The translations under genes were made by a program, and so were the position numbers. DNA of 64,000 bases from Ariolimax columbianus (taxonomy: Eukaryota; Mollusca; Gastropoda; Stylommatophora; Arionidae): contig JAVGWX010000005.1 of assembly GCA_036924085.1 (NCBI GenBank), positions 92,883,764 to 92,947,763 on the forward strand. Direction: 5' to 3'. This document shows positions 33,100 through 43,219 of this stretch, piece after piece; position 1 is the stretch's first letter, and each line of letters begins with the position of its first letter. The notes beneath the pieces were generated by a model, which saw nothing but the letters and a program-made list of their open reading frames with translations, did no database searches and had not been told where the DNA came from.

Positions 33100-33785
33100 A
33101 ACTGATACGGCACACCCCAGAGTGGTCAGAAGCATGGAAGAAAATAATGCATATTCCCCTCCCCCAAAAAGGCAATCTATAGCTGTCCACAAACTACCGA
33201 ACTATCGCGCTAATCAGCCACGCCAGCAAGAAACTCTTGCGGATCCTATTAATAAAAATGGAGAAAAGATTTGAATTTTAAAATCACATGGTCCAAGCAT
33301 ATTTTAGAAAAGACAGAGGGACCGGGAACCACATTTTCAATATGAGGAATATCTACAAAAAATGTAGAGAGTTTAATGTAGACCTGTACACAAGTTTCAT
33401 TGATTACGCCAAGGCCTTCGATACGGTAAAACATCAAAACATGTGGAACATCATGAAGAAAATGGGGTTTCCTGTACATATTATACATCTCATTGAAACA
33501 TTTTACCAAGATCAACGAGCCGCTGTCCGAGTATCTGGCCAAACATCAGATTGGTTCGCAGTACAAAAGTGAGTAAGACAGGGATGTATCCTCTCACCTT
33601 ATCTTTATAACATATATGCGAGATATATAATGAGAAATGTTAGAGAAGACGAAAACATTGAGAGTTTTGATTCATTTACGATTTGCGGGTACGAGATTCC
33701 AGAGTTACGATACGTAGATGACACAGTGATACTATCAAGAAGTGCAGTAGGGCTAGAGCAGCTAATTTCAGACACAGTAAAGATC
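33100..33785 (+). pseudogene. RTE-like reverse transcriptase, broken
   Basis: The pieces, in order, are: WSEAWKKIMHIPL (33,120-33,160); NYRTIALISHASKKLLRILL (33,190-33,255), a stop, then RKDRGTGNHIFNMRNI (33,307-33,355). Motif A FIDYAKAFDTVKHQNMW is at 33,400-33,450, then AAVRVSGQTSDWF. After a frameshift near 33,560-33,572 comes motif B VRQGCILSPYLYNIYA (33,572-33,619). Motif C is YVDD at 33,711-33,722, where most LINEs have YADD or FADD. Catalytic Asp residues remain, but stops at about 33,280 and 33,797 and the frameshift make it non-functional. Confidence 0.85.
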
Positions 33786-34053
33786 AAAACCTGTTTATAA
33801 ACATAAACAAAATAAAGATAATGACCACCGACAAAACACAATGTCAACATAAATTTACAGTAGATGGTGAGGAAATAGATCAAGTCACACATTTTGAATA
33901 TATGGGCTCTAGAATTGACAAGAATGGCGACTGCTCGAACGAAATCAGATGGAGAATAGCCATGCCAATGCAAAGACTGAACATCCTGAAAAAATTATGA
34001 CAGAGACCCAACAAAACAACAAAAGTAAGTCTTGAGAGCCTGGGTTTTTTCTT

Positions 34054-34470
34054 GTGGCAGATTATGGCTGCGAATCATGGACGATCACCGACACTTCTAG
34101 AGAAAGAATTGAATCCTTCAAGTCAAAATGTTACAGAAAGATCCTCAGAATACCATGGACGGAGGAAAAGACAAATGTAGACATTCGGCAAGAGTTGAGC
34201 ATAGAGGAGAACTGGTTTATCAATTCCATTATGGCCAGAAAATGTAAATACTCTGGTCACATCAAGAAACACAACGGTCTTGAGAGAACGGTGATGGAAA
34301 GTGTGGTGCCAGGCGAAATAGGCAGGGATAGATCAAGAAGACGATGGTACCAAGATATCCAGGGATGCCAGAGTATGACTGTGGCGGAGGCTGGTTCTAT
34401 GTCAAGGGAAAGAGTGTCTTTCAGACATACTGTGATGGGAGCGACGTTCTATAAAGGATACGCTAAATGA
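34054..34470 (+). pseudogene. RTE-like LINE C-terminal domain
   Basis: A 138-codon open frame: ADYGCESWTITDTSRERIES (residues 2-21), then CYRKILRIPWTEEKTNVDIR, SGHIKKHNGLERTVMESVVP and GRDRSRRRWYQDIQ. This is the post-RT tail of BovB/RTE-like elements (YGCESWT...W..RRTN..IL...GH..R...LE...GRRGRGR.R.RW). It begins after a frameshift in the thumb region, so its 'start' is only the first Met in a broken frame. Ends at 34,470, three bases before the ATG tail region. Confidence 0.85.
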
Positions 34471-34734
34471 TGATGTAGCTTAATATCTAAAAGTATTGAA
34501 GCTAAGTACATAGTGATAGGTGAGCTCATATTCGTAATGTCCAACGATGTCCTAGTTCGCTATATGATGAGTTGTAGTTTCTAAATAAAAGACATTGCTA
34601 GTATCATTTTATTTCTTCATTTGTCATTCAAATAAAAACATGTACATTATTAGAGCTATCATTCGACATATTGGCTGCCAATAAAATATATTTTAAAATG
34701 AATATTAGAACCAGCACCTTAATTAATATTACAA

Positions 34735-34925
34735 TTAATATCAGTGGTCTGGAGGTAAGGTGTCTGTTTCGGGTGTCTGAGGTGGCGGGCTCGAATCACG
34801 TTGGGGATCGGGATTTTTTCACATGAATCTTCCGGTAAAAATTTCTCTGATCTCTGGGTAGTGGGATTGGACTCCTGTGTTCATTGTCGAGCACGTTAAA
34901 AATTCCTTGGTAGTTAGAAATCTAA
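34735..34925 (+). mobile_element. tRNA-derived SINE, diverged
   Basis: The head 'ggtctggaggtaaggtgtct' is A-box-like and 'gcgggctcgaatcacg' B-box-like, in the right order and about 35 bp apart. The body has 'aaaaatttctctgatctctggg' and 'gagcacgttaaaaattcc', which resemble the body of SINEs common in mollusc genomes. No clear tail or target duplication. Confidence 0.55.
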
Positions 34926-35360
34926 AAGAGTAGGTTTAATGACCGCTGCCCGAACAAAATTAAAAATATTATAGTTACAAAATCAACCGACATGATTTAA
35001 ATCTCCCCCCAGGCCTAGTAAGCCACAGGAAGTTGTCAAATACCTGCTACATGTAGCAGACATTACCATGCCTGTTTAGATACCAGGATTCCAATTATTC
35101 CAAGTACATTATAATTACTATTTCAATTGACTTTAGAATGAACCTTAGAGTTGTCACTAGAATTAACATTATTATTCAAATTGAAATTACATTCAGCTTA
35201 ACATTAGAATCAACAACGCAGTTGGCGCTAGAAGAAATATTAGAGTTGATATTACAATTAATCAAATAAATAATGTTAAGGTTTATGTTTGGGTTTTACA
35301 TTGTAATTGATATAAGATTTATTATTGCAGCTTACATTGCAGTTAAGATTAGAGTAAAAA
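34926..35360. other. No gene seen; weak 'gaattaacattagaat' repetition
   Basis: Phrases such as 'ttacaattaatat', 'agaattaacatt' and 'attagaatcaac' recur from about 35,100 to 35,260, which suggests another decayed short-unit array. Confidence 0.4.
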
Positions 35361-36002
35361 CAGATTCATCATCATCATTTATCCGTCTTGTTCCTATCAT
35401 AGGACAGCAACACATGCCCTTCATCTGTTCCTATAATCTGCAGTCTGCTTGAGTTCCGCCCACGAAACCTTTGATTGAACTGATTTCCCCAATAGCCGTT
35501 CTTCGTCAGTTTCTCTTGACTTCTCACTCGTCTCTTTCCCTGTAGGGTTTCAATCCAGAGTATGTCTCGTTATACTCTCTGGGTTTTTTCTGAGAGTATG
35601 TCCTATTCGTTATCCTTTTCTCTCCCCAATTGTTTTCTCTATTCCTTGTTCCATGTTCTTACCAATACATCTGTGTTTGTCATTAGTTCTGACCATCTAA
35701 CACAAGGTATTCGACGAAGATACTTCTTAACAAAAGTCTACAGTCTGGATGCAATATCCTTAATCATATGCCATGTTTCCGAGACGTATTGCAGGACCAC
35801 TTTAAATTCATGCTAAAGAGCCTGTTATTGTTCTCCACGGAGAACGCTGTCCAGTCCCACAACGGGCGAAGGGAGTCGATAGCAAATCTGGCCTTATTAA
35901 TTATGGGGGCTAACGTTTAGATCTCTTTATCAATGTAACTTCTCTGATAGGTAAGACTTGTGAACTACTCCTTCAATTTTCTGATCATTAATCTGCAATG
36001 TC

Positions 36003-36006
<4 letters not shown>

Positions 36007-36037
<31 letters not shown>
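36007..36037. repeat. (TA)n microsatellite in place of the RT core
   Basis: About 15 TA units exactly where RT motifs A to C should be in the surrounding LINE. Confidence 0.92.
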
Positions 36038-36041
<4 letters not shown>

Positions 36042-36299
36042 TATTCTGTTTGTCTTGGGACTTTTCGAACCACGGCCAGGAGTGTTATTTCTAGCCAGTC
36101 ACTGCGTGAAGCCAGATTTCCTTTCTTTTGGTAAGTTAATTATGTGACCCTCTTTCCATTGTTTGATAATGGCCTCTTCCTCCCATACCTTATTGAAGAG
36201 CTGGTACAGCATCTCTGTGATGATTGAGGCGTCCGCTATCATTGCAAATGGAGGAATCCTATCTGAACCTACGGCTTTCCAATTTGTCAAAGGTGTAAC

Positions 36300-36470
36300 T
36301 GTTTGCATGATCTCAAAGGTGGAACTGATTACGTGATCTTAAAGGTGTAAAGGCTTGCATGATCTAAAAAGGTGTAACTGCTTGCATGATCCCAAAGGTG
36401 TAACTGCTTGCATGATCTCAAAGGTGTAACTGCTTACATGATCTCAAAAGTCTAAGTCCTTGCATGATCT
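36300..36470. repeat. 26-bp minisatellite inside the old LINE, ~6 copies
   Basis: The unit contains 'ctcaaaggtgtaactgcttg' then 'catgat'. It sits between the endonuclease-RT linker and the RT fingers and probably grew after insertion. Confidence 0.88.
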
Positions 36471-37650
36471 CTTGTTTTATTGGCAGATTAAAATTTACTT
36501 TTGTCAGCGATATTGGTGGATTTCTGGTTAGTGTTTCTTAAAAATATTTCAACCATCTTTCTGGCTCTTTCTTGTCGCTGCAAATATTATGCCCTTGTTT
36601 GTCTATCACTGGCCTATTGTGGTTCTATCTTTTCCTTGATAGTATTCTAATTATATTGTTAAATGTTTTTAGGTCACCTAAAAAATATCCGCCATTTTAG
36701 CCTTATCGGCCATTTTATCTATATATTTTCTCTTATCAGCACCCTTTTTCACTTTCTAGGTTAGCTCAGAACATATTGTGCGAACTCATGCATGTTCTTC
36801 TTGTCTGTCGCATGGACTTATTTGCTTTTTCATATCCCTTCTTTCTCCCATTAGGTTCCATGTGCTCTCTGCGGCTGTTATCATTATGCTGTTTACTTAT
36901 ATTTCCAAGAGCCTTTTTACATGCGTTCCGATTTGTTTCCACTTACTATCTATGGGTTTCTTCTGTGAGGTACCCACTGATTTCAAAGCTGTTCTTCATA
37001 TTTAAATTGAATTTAGTTTTTGTGTCTTTATTTGGTACGGTTTTGCGGTGTATTTGTTTTTAACTGCCATGAGCGCTAGAGCATGGTATGGTCTGAAACA
37101 CCGTCTGCTTCTCTCGTTACATTCCTTCATCCTGTAAACCGCGTCTCCATTTCCGATCTATTGTGGAGTACTCAATTTGGTTTTCAGTGTGCTCGCCTGG
37201 TGAATACCAAGTAGCCCTGTGTACTCTTCTGTGAGAGAAAATGGTAACTCATATAATCAGGTCATAGAAGTGTCACAGAAGATAGCAAAGCTGTCACAAA
37301 ATTCAATGTTTGCTTCCCATGAGGTTTTTTTTTCAAAATCAATTCATTATTGTTGTTGTTTGTTCCAAAATTTCCATTTAGATTTTCCATGAATACCTTG
37401 ATACTCGATCTTAGAGCCGTGTGCAAAGCTCCATTAGGGTACATCAAAGAATTCCTGTTTGCTATTTTCATCAGCACTGTGAGATGTCTGTTTTTCTTCC
37501 TTTTTTGATTGAAATCTTGCTGTTATTATTCTTAGTGATACTGGTCCCCATTCTATACGTGCCTTACTTGGTTCTTATGTTAAATTGAAGGCACACATAT
37601 CTGTGTCCTTGTGGTCTTTCTCTTCATTTCCTAAATATGCGATGGTTTCT

Positions 37651-38635
37651 GATGTGTTCAGTGTGGTGGTTCGTAAGTATGTATGTATGTAAATAAGTGT
37701 TTGGTGGTTTCCACTTTTAGATTTGCTCTGTGGCTTCCACATCAAGTACAGCATTGGTATAGTAGCAAATGGTTGGAGGGGCAGTTTATGGTCACACGGT
37801 TAGGGTATGTTTTATAACCAATGTATTCAAGGTCACTGTAAAAGGGCTTATTTTTCTATGGGTGATAGATGAAAATGTAACTTGTACACCGAGTGCGACT
37901 GCAGGGACGAGCAGCATTCAATCCTCAGTCTGATACATCTCAACAGGTGGACCTCAGCAATGAAAATATACACTGTAAGGATATACATGTTTGTATTTTT
38001 GCTTAGATACTGAGTTGTTATTGCTAACTTACTTACCTACTGGACTATATCCGTCCACCTCTACCGTTACGCGTCGTGGGAAGCTGGTGCTGCCGTTCAT
38101 GGTCCAGGTCTAGTGCAATATATCTACATCAACACAAAATCGCTTTCTCTTGTTTATCCAGAAGCCCTATTCTGAGATGGAAGAAATACAGCCACTGCGT
38201 CTTACTCTATATGTCGTCAAAATCTACTTAGTATGCGTGTGCATGGGGATGCCATCCTCGTCATGAATAACAAGGTGCCGTAGACACCGCCCCATTACTA
38301 CAGAATCAGAAAAATTATTGATGCATGCTTCATTCGAGAAGGCCTGCTAGTGATGGCACAATAATCACACTGGACTGCAACAATGTACTAATGCTGAGAA
38401 TGACAATATTACTTAAAAGCGAATTACCGTTCTTTGAAGGCTTAATAATGCTGTTCTATACACCAATTCACTAGAGAGGATAATAGCTTGGAGAGCAAAG
38501 AACACAGGGTAAAGAACCATGGAGAAGGACACCAGAATAAACGTTTAAATTAGTTCTTCTTGGACTGTTATTAGTTTTTTGTTAGACATTTATTTGCATT
38601 GCCCCTGTTTAGTTGTCACCAAGTTGGTTTAATTA
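37651..38635. other. No gene seen
   Basis: Unique sequence with a short (TATG) run at 37,676-37,692. No frame with a recognisable domain. Confidence 0.4.
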
Positions 38636-38654
38636 CCTTCTTTATAAAGCATTT

Positions 38655-38862
38655 ATCTTCACATCCATCTTCACGTCCATCTTCACGTCCATCTTTACAT
38701 CCATCTTTACATACACCTTCACATCCATCTTCACATCCATCTTCACATCCATCTTCACATCCACCTTCACATCCATCTTCACGTCCATCTTCACGTCCAT
38801 CTTCACATCCATCTTCACATCCATCTTCACATCCATCTTCACACCCATCTTCACATCTAAGA
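38655..38862. repeat. 12-bp minisatellite (TTCACATCCATC), ~17 copies
   Basis: Because 12 bp is four codons, frames stay open on both strands (e.g. 38,599-38,991, repeat SSHP). No credible protein. Confidence 0.95.
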
Positions 38863-39686
38863 ACCATTGTAGTTAAAACTGTAGTGTATCTACGAACTCT
38901 TATATCTTTTGATTGGATGGTTCAATCTAACATTGGGGAGTCTATGAGTAACCTTAATAAGACATTTATTAATATAAAATATTGTGGCTGATTATGACTT
39001 TCCTGGTATTCACATATTCTGTAATTATATATTTAAATTAAATTATGTTAAACAATAAATTTAGTCCTATACGAGCCACTACAGTCGGAAATCAAGTTCT
39101 GGAGATTTTACTGTTGAAGGTTTAAGATTTGTCATAGACGCAGTTAACCGTCTTCGCTCCATTCACCTTGCATCCCCTAGCGTTAAGTTTGGTATAGAAT
39201 TGAAAGCGGGACGAAGGAATGTCATTCTCGTAATACCTATAACCTATTTACAATTAAGGCTGTTTAGTCAGGGACGGTTAATTTCATATTTGCAAAACAT
39301 AAAACGAAACATTTTATGTAGTTCCTGTAGCTCGGTTTTCACTTTTCGTAAGCCTTACATCAAAAATTATTTATCGTATGTCTGTCCCTTGCCCGATTGT
39401 TCTCACATATCACTTTTGAAATGTGTGTGCATGTTCTCTCACTACACAAGGGAAACTTATCGGAAGGTATTTACACATCAATGTCACGTTGCAGCTATGC
39501 ACTTTATATTTACTTATCTGTATGGCAAGCTTCTCTTTGTTGAAAGACCATTATATTTAATCAGCTGGTATTTGCCGGTCAAACGATGTTTGACTTTTTG
39601 ATACATTTCATATTTGTAGCTTAGTCGATTGCTCAGGAGTGGTCTCTTGATCAAGTAGAGCTCTAACATCACGTCTGCGGTTCTGT

Positions 39687-39690
<4 letters not shown>
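38863..39690. other. No confident gene; one 133-codon frame
   Basis: The frame at 39,200-39,601 (plus) starts from TTG; its first internal Met is far downstream. It has several Cys and Tyr but no domain I know. It could be an exon fragment, but splice context is not convincing. Confidence 0.35.

Positions 39691-39760
<70 letters not shown>
39691..39760. repeat. (TA)n microsatellite
   Basis: 35 uninterrupted TA units, then 'cacatatacatgg'. Confidence 0.96.
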
Positions 39761-39770
<10 letters not shown>

Positions 39771-39774
39771 TGGT

Positions 39775-39960
39775 TGTGTGTTACGGGGTTCGGATAAGGT
39801 GCAAAGAATAGTGATACTGTAACTTACAAGGCATGTTTTAAGAAACGGCTCAAGGTCGCGTTTACATCAACCTGTAGGAGCTTGAAGCCAGAAGAAAGAT
39901 GAAAGACCTTGACATACATAGCAGAAGAGGCAAGACTCTATCAAGTCTTATATACAGGTG
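39775..39960. repeat. Family Y interspersed repeat, copy 2
   Basis: 'gatactgtaacttacaaggc' then 'ggctcaaggtcgcg' parallels 15,455-15,505 and 49,668-49,715. It lies directly right of the (TA)n tract. Confidence 0.4.
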
Positions 39961-40021
39961 GATGAGTCATTAAATAACCTCGACATAAGTACATTTACGT
40001 TCATTTATGAATATACTGTAA

Positions 40022-40275
40022 GGGAGTCACGGTACCTCAGTGGTTAGTGCACAGACTTCCCAGTCAGGCGGTGCATGATCTTTTTCGATCGCAAACCGGC
40101 TCCATGTGGTCGACCCAGCCCCAAAAATTGGGTGCCAGAAAAAATCTGGGAAGTAAAGGCGGCCGACGCCATGCTAACCACATCATCTACTATGTGTCGT
40201 TGGTCACCAAATAATATATGCCCAACATCATATTTCATATAAGCCGCATGGCGTTACGGGATCTTTAGCTTACTT
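40022..40275 (+). mobile_element. tRNA-derived SINE, well preserved head
   Basis: The head 'ggtacctcagtggttagtgc' is a good Pol III A-box (TAGCTCAGTGGTTAG-like). 'ttttcgatcgcaaaccggc' about 45 bp on matches a B-box. The body has paired patches such as 'cccagccccaaaaattgggtg', and near the end 'gcgttacgggatctttagc', which resembles the ending of SINEs known from molluscs. Target duplications are not evident. Confidence 0.68.
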
Positions 40276-40324
40276 TGTTACTGTTTGCTAACTGATGGCA
40301 TGTATGTCACTACTACTCATATAT

Positions 40325-40420
40325 ATTGTTGTTGTTGTTGCTGTTGTTGTATTCGAAGCTGCTGAGTTGTTCACTCTTGGGGTTTTATTTGTGGTAGTTG
40401 GTTAAATTGGCTCTTCTTAT
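40325..40420. repeat. Family X, short diverged copy with GTT run
   Basis: (TTG)n then 'gctgctgagttgttcactctt' and 'agttggttaaattggctctt', parallel to 11,410-11,500, which also has a TTG-rich lead-in. Confidence 0.38.
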
Positions 40421-40836
40421 GGAAAAACTGAACGAAGGTGGACATAGACACTCCTAGCACTAGTGCAATACAAGGATTGTTAGTAGGCTCACCACTATAG
40501 TAATAATACGCACATTTGTGTGTATTCACCATATGTGTGTATGTGTGTGCGAGAGATAGACGGAGATAAAGTGTGCGTGTATATGTATGAGCGCGCGCAA
40601 CCCCCTCCCCCATCCACTCTTATACAATAACAAACGCAGGGCTGATCAAACAAAATTGGCACACAGTTCTTAGTTCTTAGTCCACCTGTACTTCTGCAGA
40701 GACAGATGCCTCTGTTCAGCTCCCAGCTCTGGTATGAGCTGAATGTAGCTGGGAGAGAAGTTTCTTGCTTAGCAGGATAGGCTCGAGCAGCTTAATACTC
40801 CTAATACTCCGCTGCGTTGGGACAAGCGCTTGCGGA

Positions 40837-40856
40837 GGGGGGGGGGGGGGGGGGGG
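40837..40856 (+). repeat. Poly-G tract (20 G)
   Basis: Uninterrupted G run next to 'gcggag'. Confidence 0.92.
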
Positions 40857-40859
40857 TTA

Positions 40860-41110
40860 ACCGATGTGCGAAATCATCTCAATAGATTTAAACACTAAAG
40901 CAAAGTAAATCCGCAACCTGTTAGGCGCCATCAATGCTGCTCCAAACAAACCCCTAACCATGGCCGGTGTTATGCCGTATCACTCAGTTAGTCGCCTCTT
41001 ACGACATGCTCCCTGTGAGGCAGAGGTGCTATTCCTATCCTTGTCACGCATAAAGACCCCGGCTGACCATTCGGTACACACTCGATATGTTTTGTTTGTT
41101 TGTCTAGTCA
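40860..41110. other. Possible conserved repeat core around 'agtcgcctcttacgacatgc'
   Basis: The sequence 'ttagtcgcctcttacgacat' followed by 'gaggcagaggtgctattcct' resembles a short motif I have seen repeated in invertebrate genomes. I cannot name it or check it here. No coding frame of note. Confidence 0.25.
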
Positions 41111-41155
41111 CTGATATACATATTTATATGTTCAAACGTTAGTATAATGTTTTCT

Positions 41156-41167
41156 ACAGCTGATATC
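41156..41167. repeat. Target-site duplication (left), 12 bp
   Basis: ACAGCTGATATC, repeated exactly at 41,338-41,349. Confidence 0.94.
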
Positions 41168-41337
41168 TTCTTCTTCTTCTTCCTCTGCTTTCGTTCTCAA
41201 TCTCCTCCTACCAAGCCACGAACAGGGCTTCGCAAGTAGCAGGATGAAGTCCGTAGAACGGAATGCGTTGTGTCGCTAGTTAACAGCTTGACTGCGATAT
41301 TTGCACCTTTCGGTCCGACACATCCATCTTCGGTGGC
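41168..41337 (-). mobile_element. 365-bp SINE-like family, 5'-truncated copy 4
   Basis: A 170-bp insert between perfect 12-bp duplications. It matches only the 3' half of the 17.7 and 32.0 kb copies: (GAA)n tail, 'tctcaatctcc', then 'cggaatgcgttgtgtcg', 'agcttgactgcgatatttgc' and 'cacatccatcttc', where it stops. Truncation at the 5' end with intact 3' end and target duplication is the signature of incomplete target-primed reverse transcription. Confidence 0.9.
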
Positions 41338-41349
41338 ACAGCTGATATC
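41338..41349. repeat. Target-site duplication (right), 12 bp
   Basis: Exact copy of 41,156-41,167. Confidence 0.94.
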
Positions 41350-41544
41350 AAAAACGGCAGTTTAACAGTATTATTTGCAGTGTATTTTTACCGTTGGCAT
41401 TTTATATTTAGTGTAAATATCTCATAGATGTAGTTAGTGAGAAGAATGCAACTCTAGCTGCGCTTGACTTATTACATTCCTCTTGATAATCCATTCACGA
41501 AAGTGTGATAAGTTAAGTGTAGTCTTCATGGGGTGGATCCTGAG

Positions 41545-41665
41545 ACTTGCAGCATGGGATGACATAGTAAGGCCACTGCATCTCCCTGCATGCTGTAAAT
41601 TGCGACTAAAGAGAGTTGTGTGGTGTTCAATTCCCCTCGTAAGTCAAAATGCTGCAGAAACCACT
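41545..41665 (+). mobile_element. Probable tRNA-derived SINE head
   Basis: 'gatgacatagtaaggccact' is A-box-like and 'ggtgttcaattcccctcg' is a good B-box about 65 bp later. 'tgcatctccctgcatgctgtaaa' lies between them. Two overlapping 62-63-codon frames here have no domain. Confidence 0.45.
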
Positions 41666-41869
41666 ACTACATGAGCTCAGAAAATGCCTTGGCACAGGAT
41701 TTGTGAAGGAGGCCAACTTTAGTGGTTCCGGTCGGGATGCGAAAGAACAGGTTGAAATGAAATTCTACAAACCAGATTGCTGTTTAGGGATTGTATGGAG
41801 GTTTACTTTAAGTTGTTGTCTGACATATCCTAAATAAGCTAACCAGAAAATAAATCGCTATTCGTCTAT

Positions 41870-43167
41870 CTAAATATATTCTTAATTTTAACAAATATAA
41901 TAATCATGTTGATTAAATAATGAATTATATTTGGATAGACAAAAAAAGTTCCTAATATGTTTGACTAAATATTTAATTGTATTTTAGGTAGCATCGTATA
42001 ATACTATTTTTTACTAAATATTTAATACAATTTTTAGGTATCAGCGAATAATAATATTTTTGACTAAATATTTAATTAAAAGGCAAAATACTTTAAGCAA
42101 AAACTGTATTAGTGTTTCTGTGACTTTTATCAATTATTTGAGTATCTAACTAACCAATAAAAATTGAAGATGAGTATCTACAATTATGTGTGTCCAAGTG
42201 TCTAAAATTGAGTTGATCTGAATATCCAAAATTTCGTGTATTTAATGTGTAAATGTGTGTTCATCTAAGTGTCTAAAATGGTGTAATGTTAAGTGTATAA
42301 TAATATTTGCAGTTAAATATTTAATAATAAAGTGTAGCTAAGTATCTAATAACATATGTAGATAAGTATTTCATAATATATGTAGCTAAGTATCTAATGA
42401 TATAGGCAGCTAAGTATTTAATAATATGTGTAATTAAGTATCTAATAATATATGTAGCTAAGTATCTAATAATATATGTAGCTAATTATCTAATAATATA
42501 TGTAGCTAAGTATTTAATAATATATGTAGCTAAGTATTTAATAATATAAGTAGCTAAGTATTTAATAATATAAGTAGCTAAGTATTTAATCAAATATGTA
42601 GCTGAGTAACTAGTTTGTGTAACTAAGTATCTAATAATATGTATAGCTAAATATCTAATAATATGTGAAGCCAATTATATAATAATATATGTAGCTAAGT
42701 ATCTAATAATATTTATAGCTAAGTATTTAATAATATATGTAGCTACGTATCAGATAATAAATGTTGTTTAGTATAAGTTGTGTAGCTAAGTATCTAATAC
42801 AAGGTGTAGCGAAGTATATAATAATATATGTTGCTAAGTATATAATTTGTATAGCCAAGTATTAAATAATGTGTGAAGCTAAGTACTTGAAAATATACGT
42901 AGCTATGTATCTACTAATATATGTAGCTAAATATATAATAAATGTGTACGTAAGTAAATAATTTGTGTAGCTAAGAATATAATTAATATGTATACCTAAA
43001 TATTTAATAATTTATGAAGCTAAGTATCTAATTACATAAGTAGCTAATTATCTAATAATATATGTAGCTAAGTATTAATAACATGTGTGGTTAAGTATCT
43101 AATAATATATGTAGCTAAGTATCTAATTATATGTGTAGCTATATATTTTATAATATATCTAGATAAG

Positions 43168-43219
<52 letters not shown>

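Larger units (their letters stand above)
33067..34473 (+). mobile_element. RTE-like LINE remnant inserted in the AT24 array
   Basis: A plus-strand LINE covering most of RT and the complete C-terminal tail. It is 5'-truncated just after 'ttaataata' and ends CGCTAAATGATGATG, a short ATG/TGA-repeat tail as in RTE-clade LINEs. AT24 sequence lies on both sides. The phrase 'tgtagtttaata' before it and 'tgtagcttaata' after it may be a target duplication (11/12), but the array itself repeats such words. The endonuclease is missing. Confidence 0.85.
35363..37650 (-). mobile_element. Old RTE-like LINE with endonuclease, RT and tail remnants
   Basis: Read leftward from about 37,650, this gives one LINE in order. 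An APE-endonuclease piece is at 37,570-37,500 (WGPVSLRIITARF). A GKF/NLNGNFGTNN patch at about 37,375 matches the catalytic GDFNAKIG region. WYSPGEHTENQIEY at about 37,205 is the endonuclease C-terminus (W.SPDG.T.NQIDH). A linker follows, then a 26-bp tandem repeat at 36,300-36,470. RT fingers (TNWKAVGSDRIPPFAMIADA) are at 36,285-36,225, with WKEGHIINLPK after them. The RT core is missing where a (TA)n tract sits. A thumb and tail follow from 35,995 (YLS..., VVLQYVSETWHMIKD, RIGHTLRKNPESITRHTLDW). The 3' end is an ATGATGATGATG tail at 35,365-35,380. Many stops. Confidence 0.8.

Noticed and set aside
33054..34485. Target-site duplication of the RTE-like LINE (tgtag.ttaata)
   Set aside because: The same word is part of the surrounding array unit, so the match cannot be told from the array itself.
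39200..39601. 133-codon plus-strand gene
   Set aside because: Starts from TTG, has no known domain and no convincing splice or promoter context.
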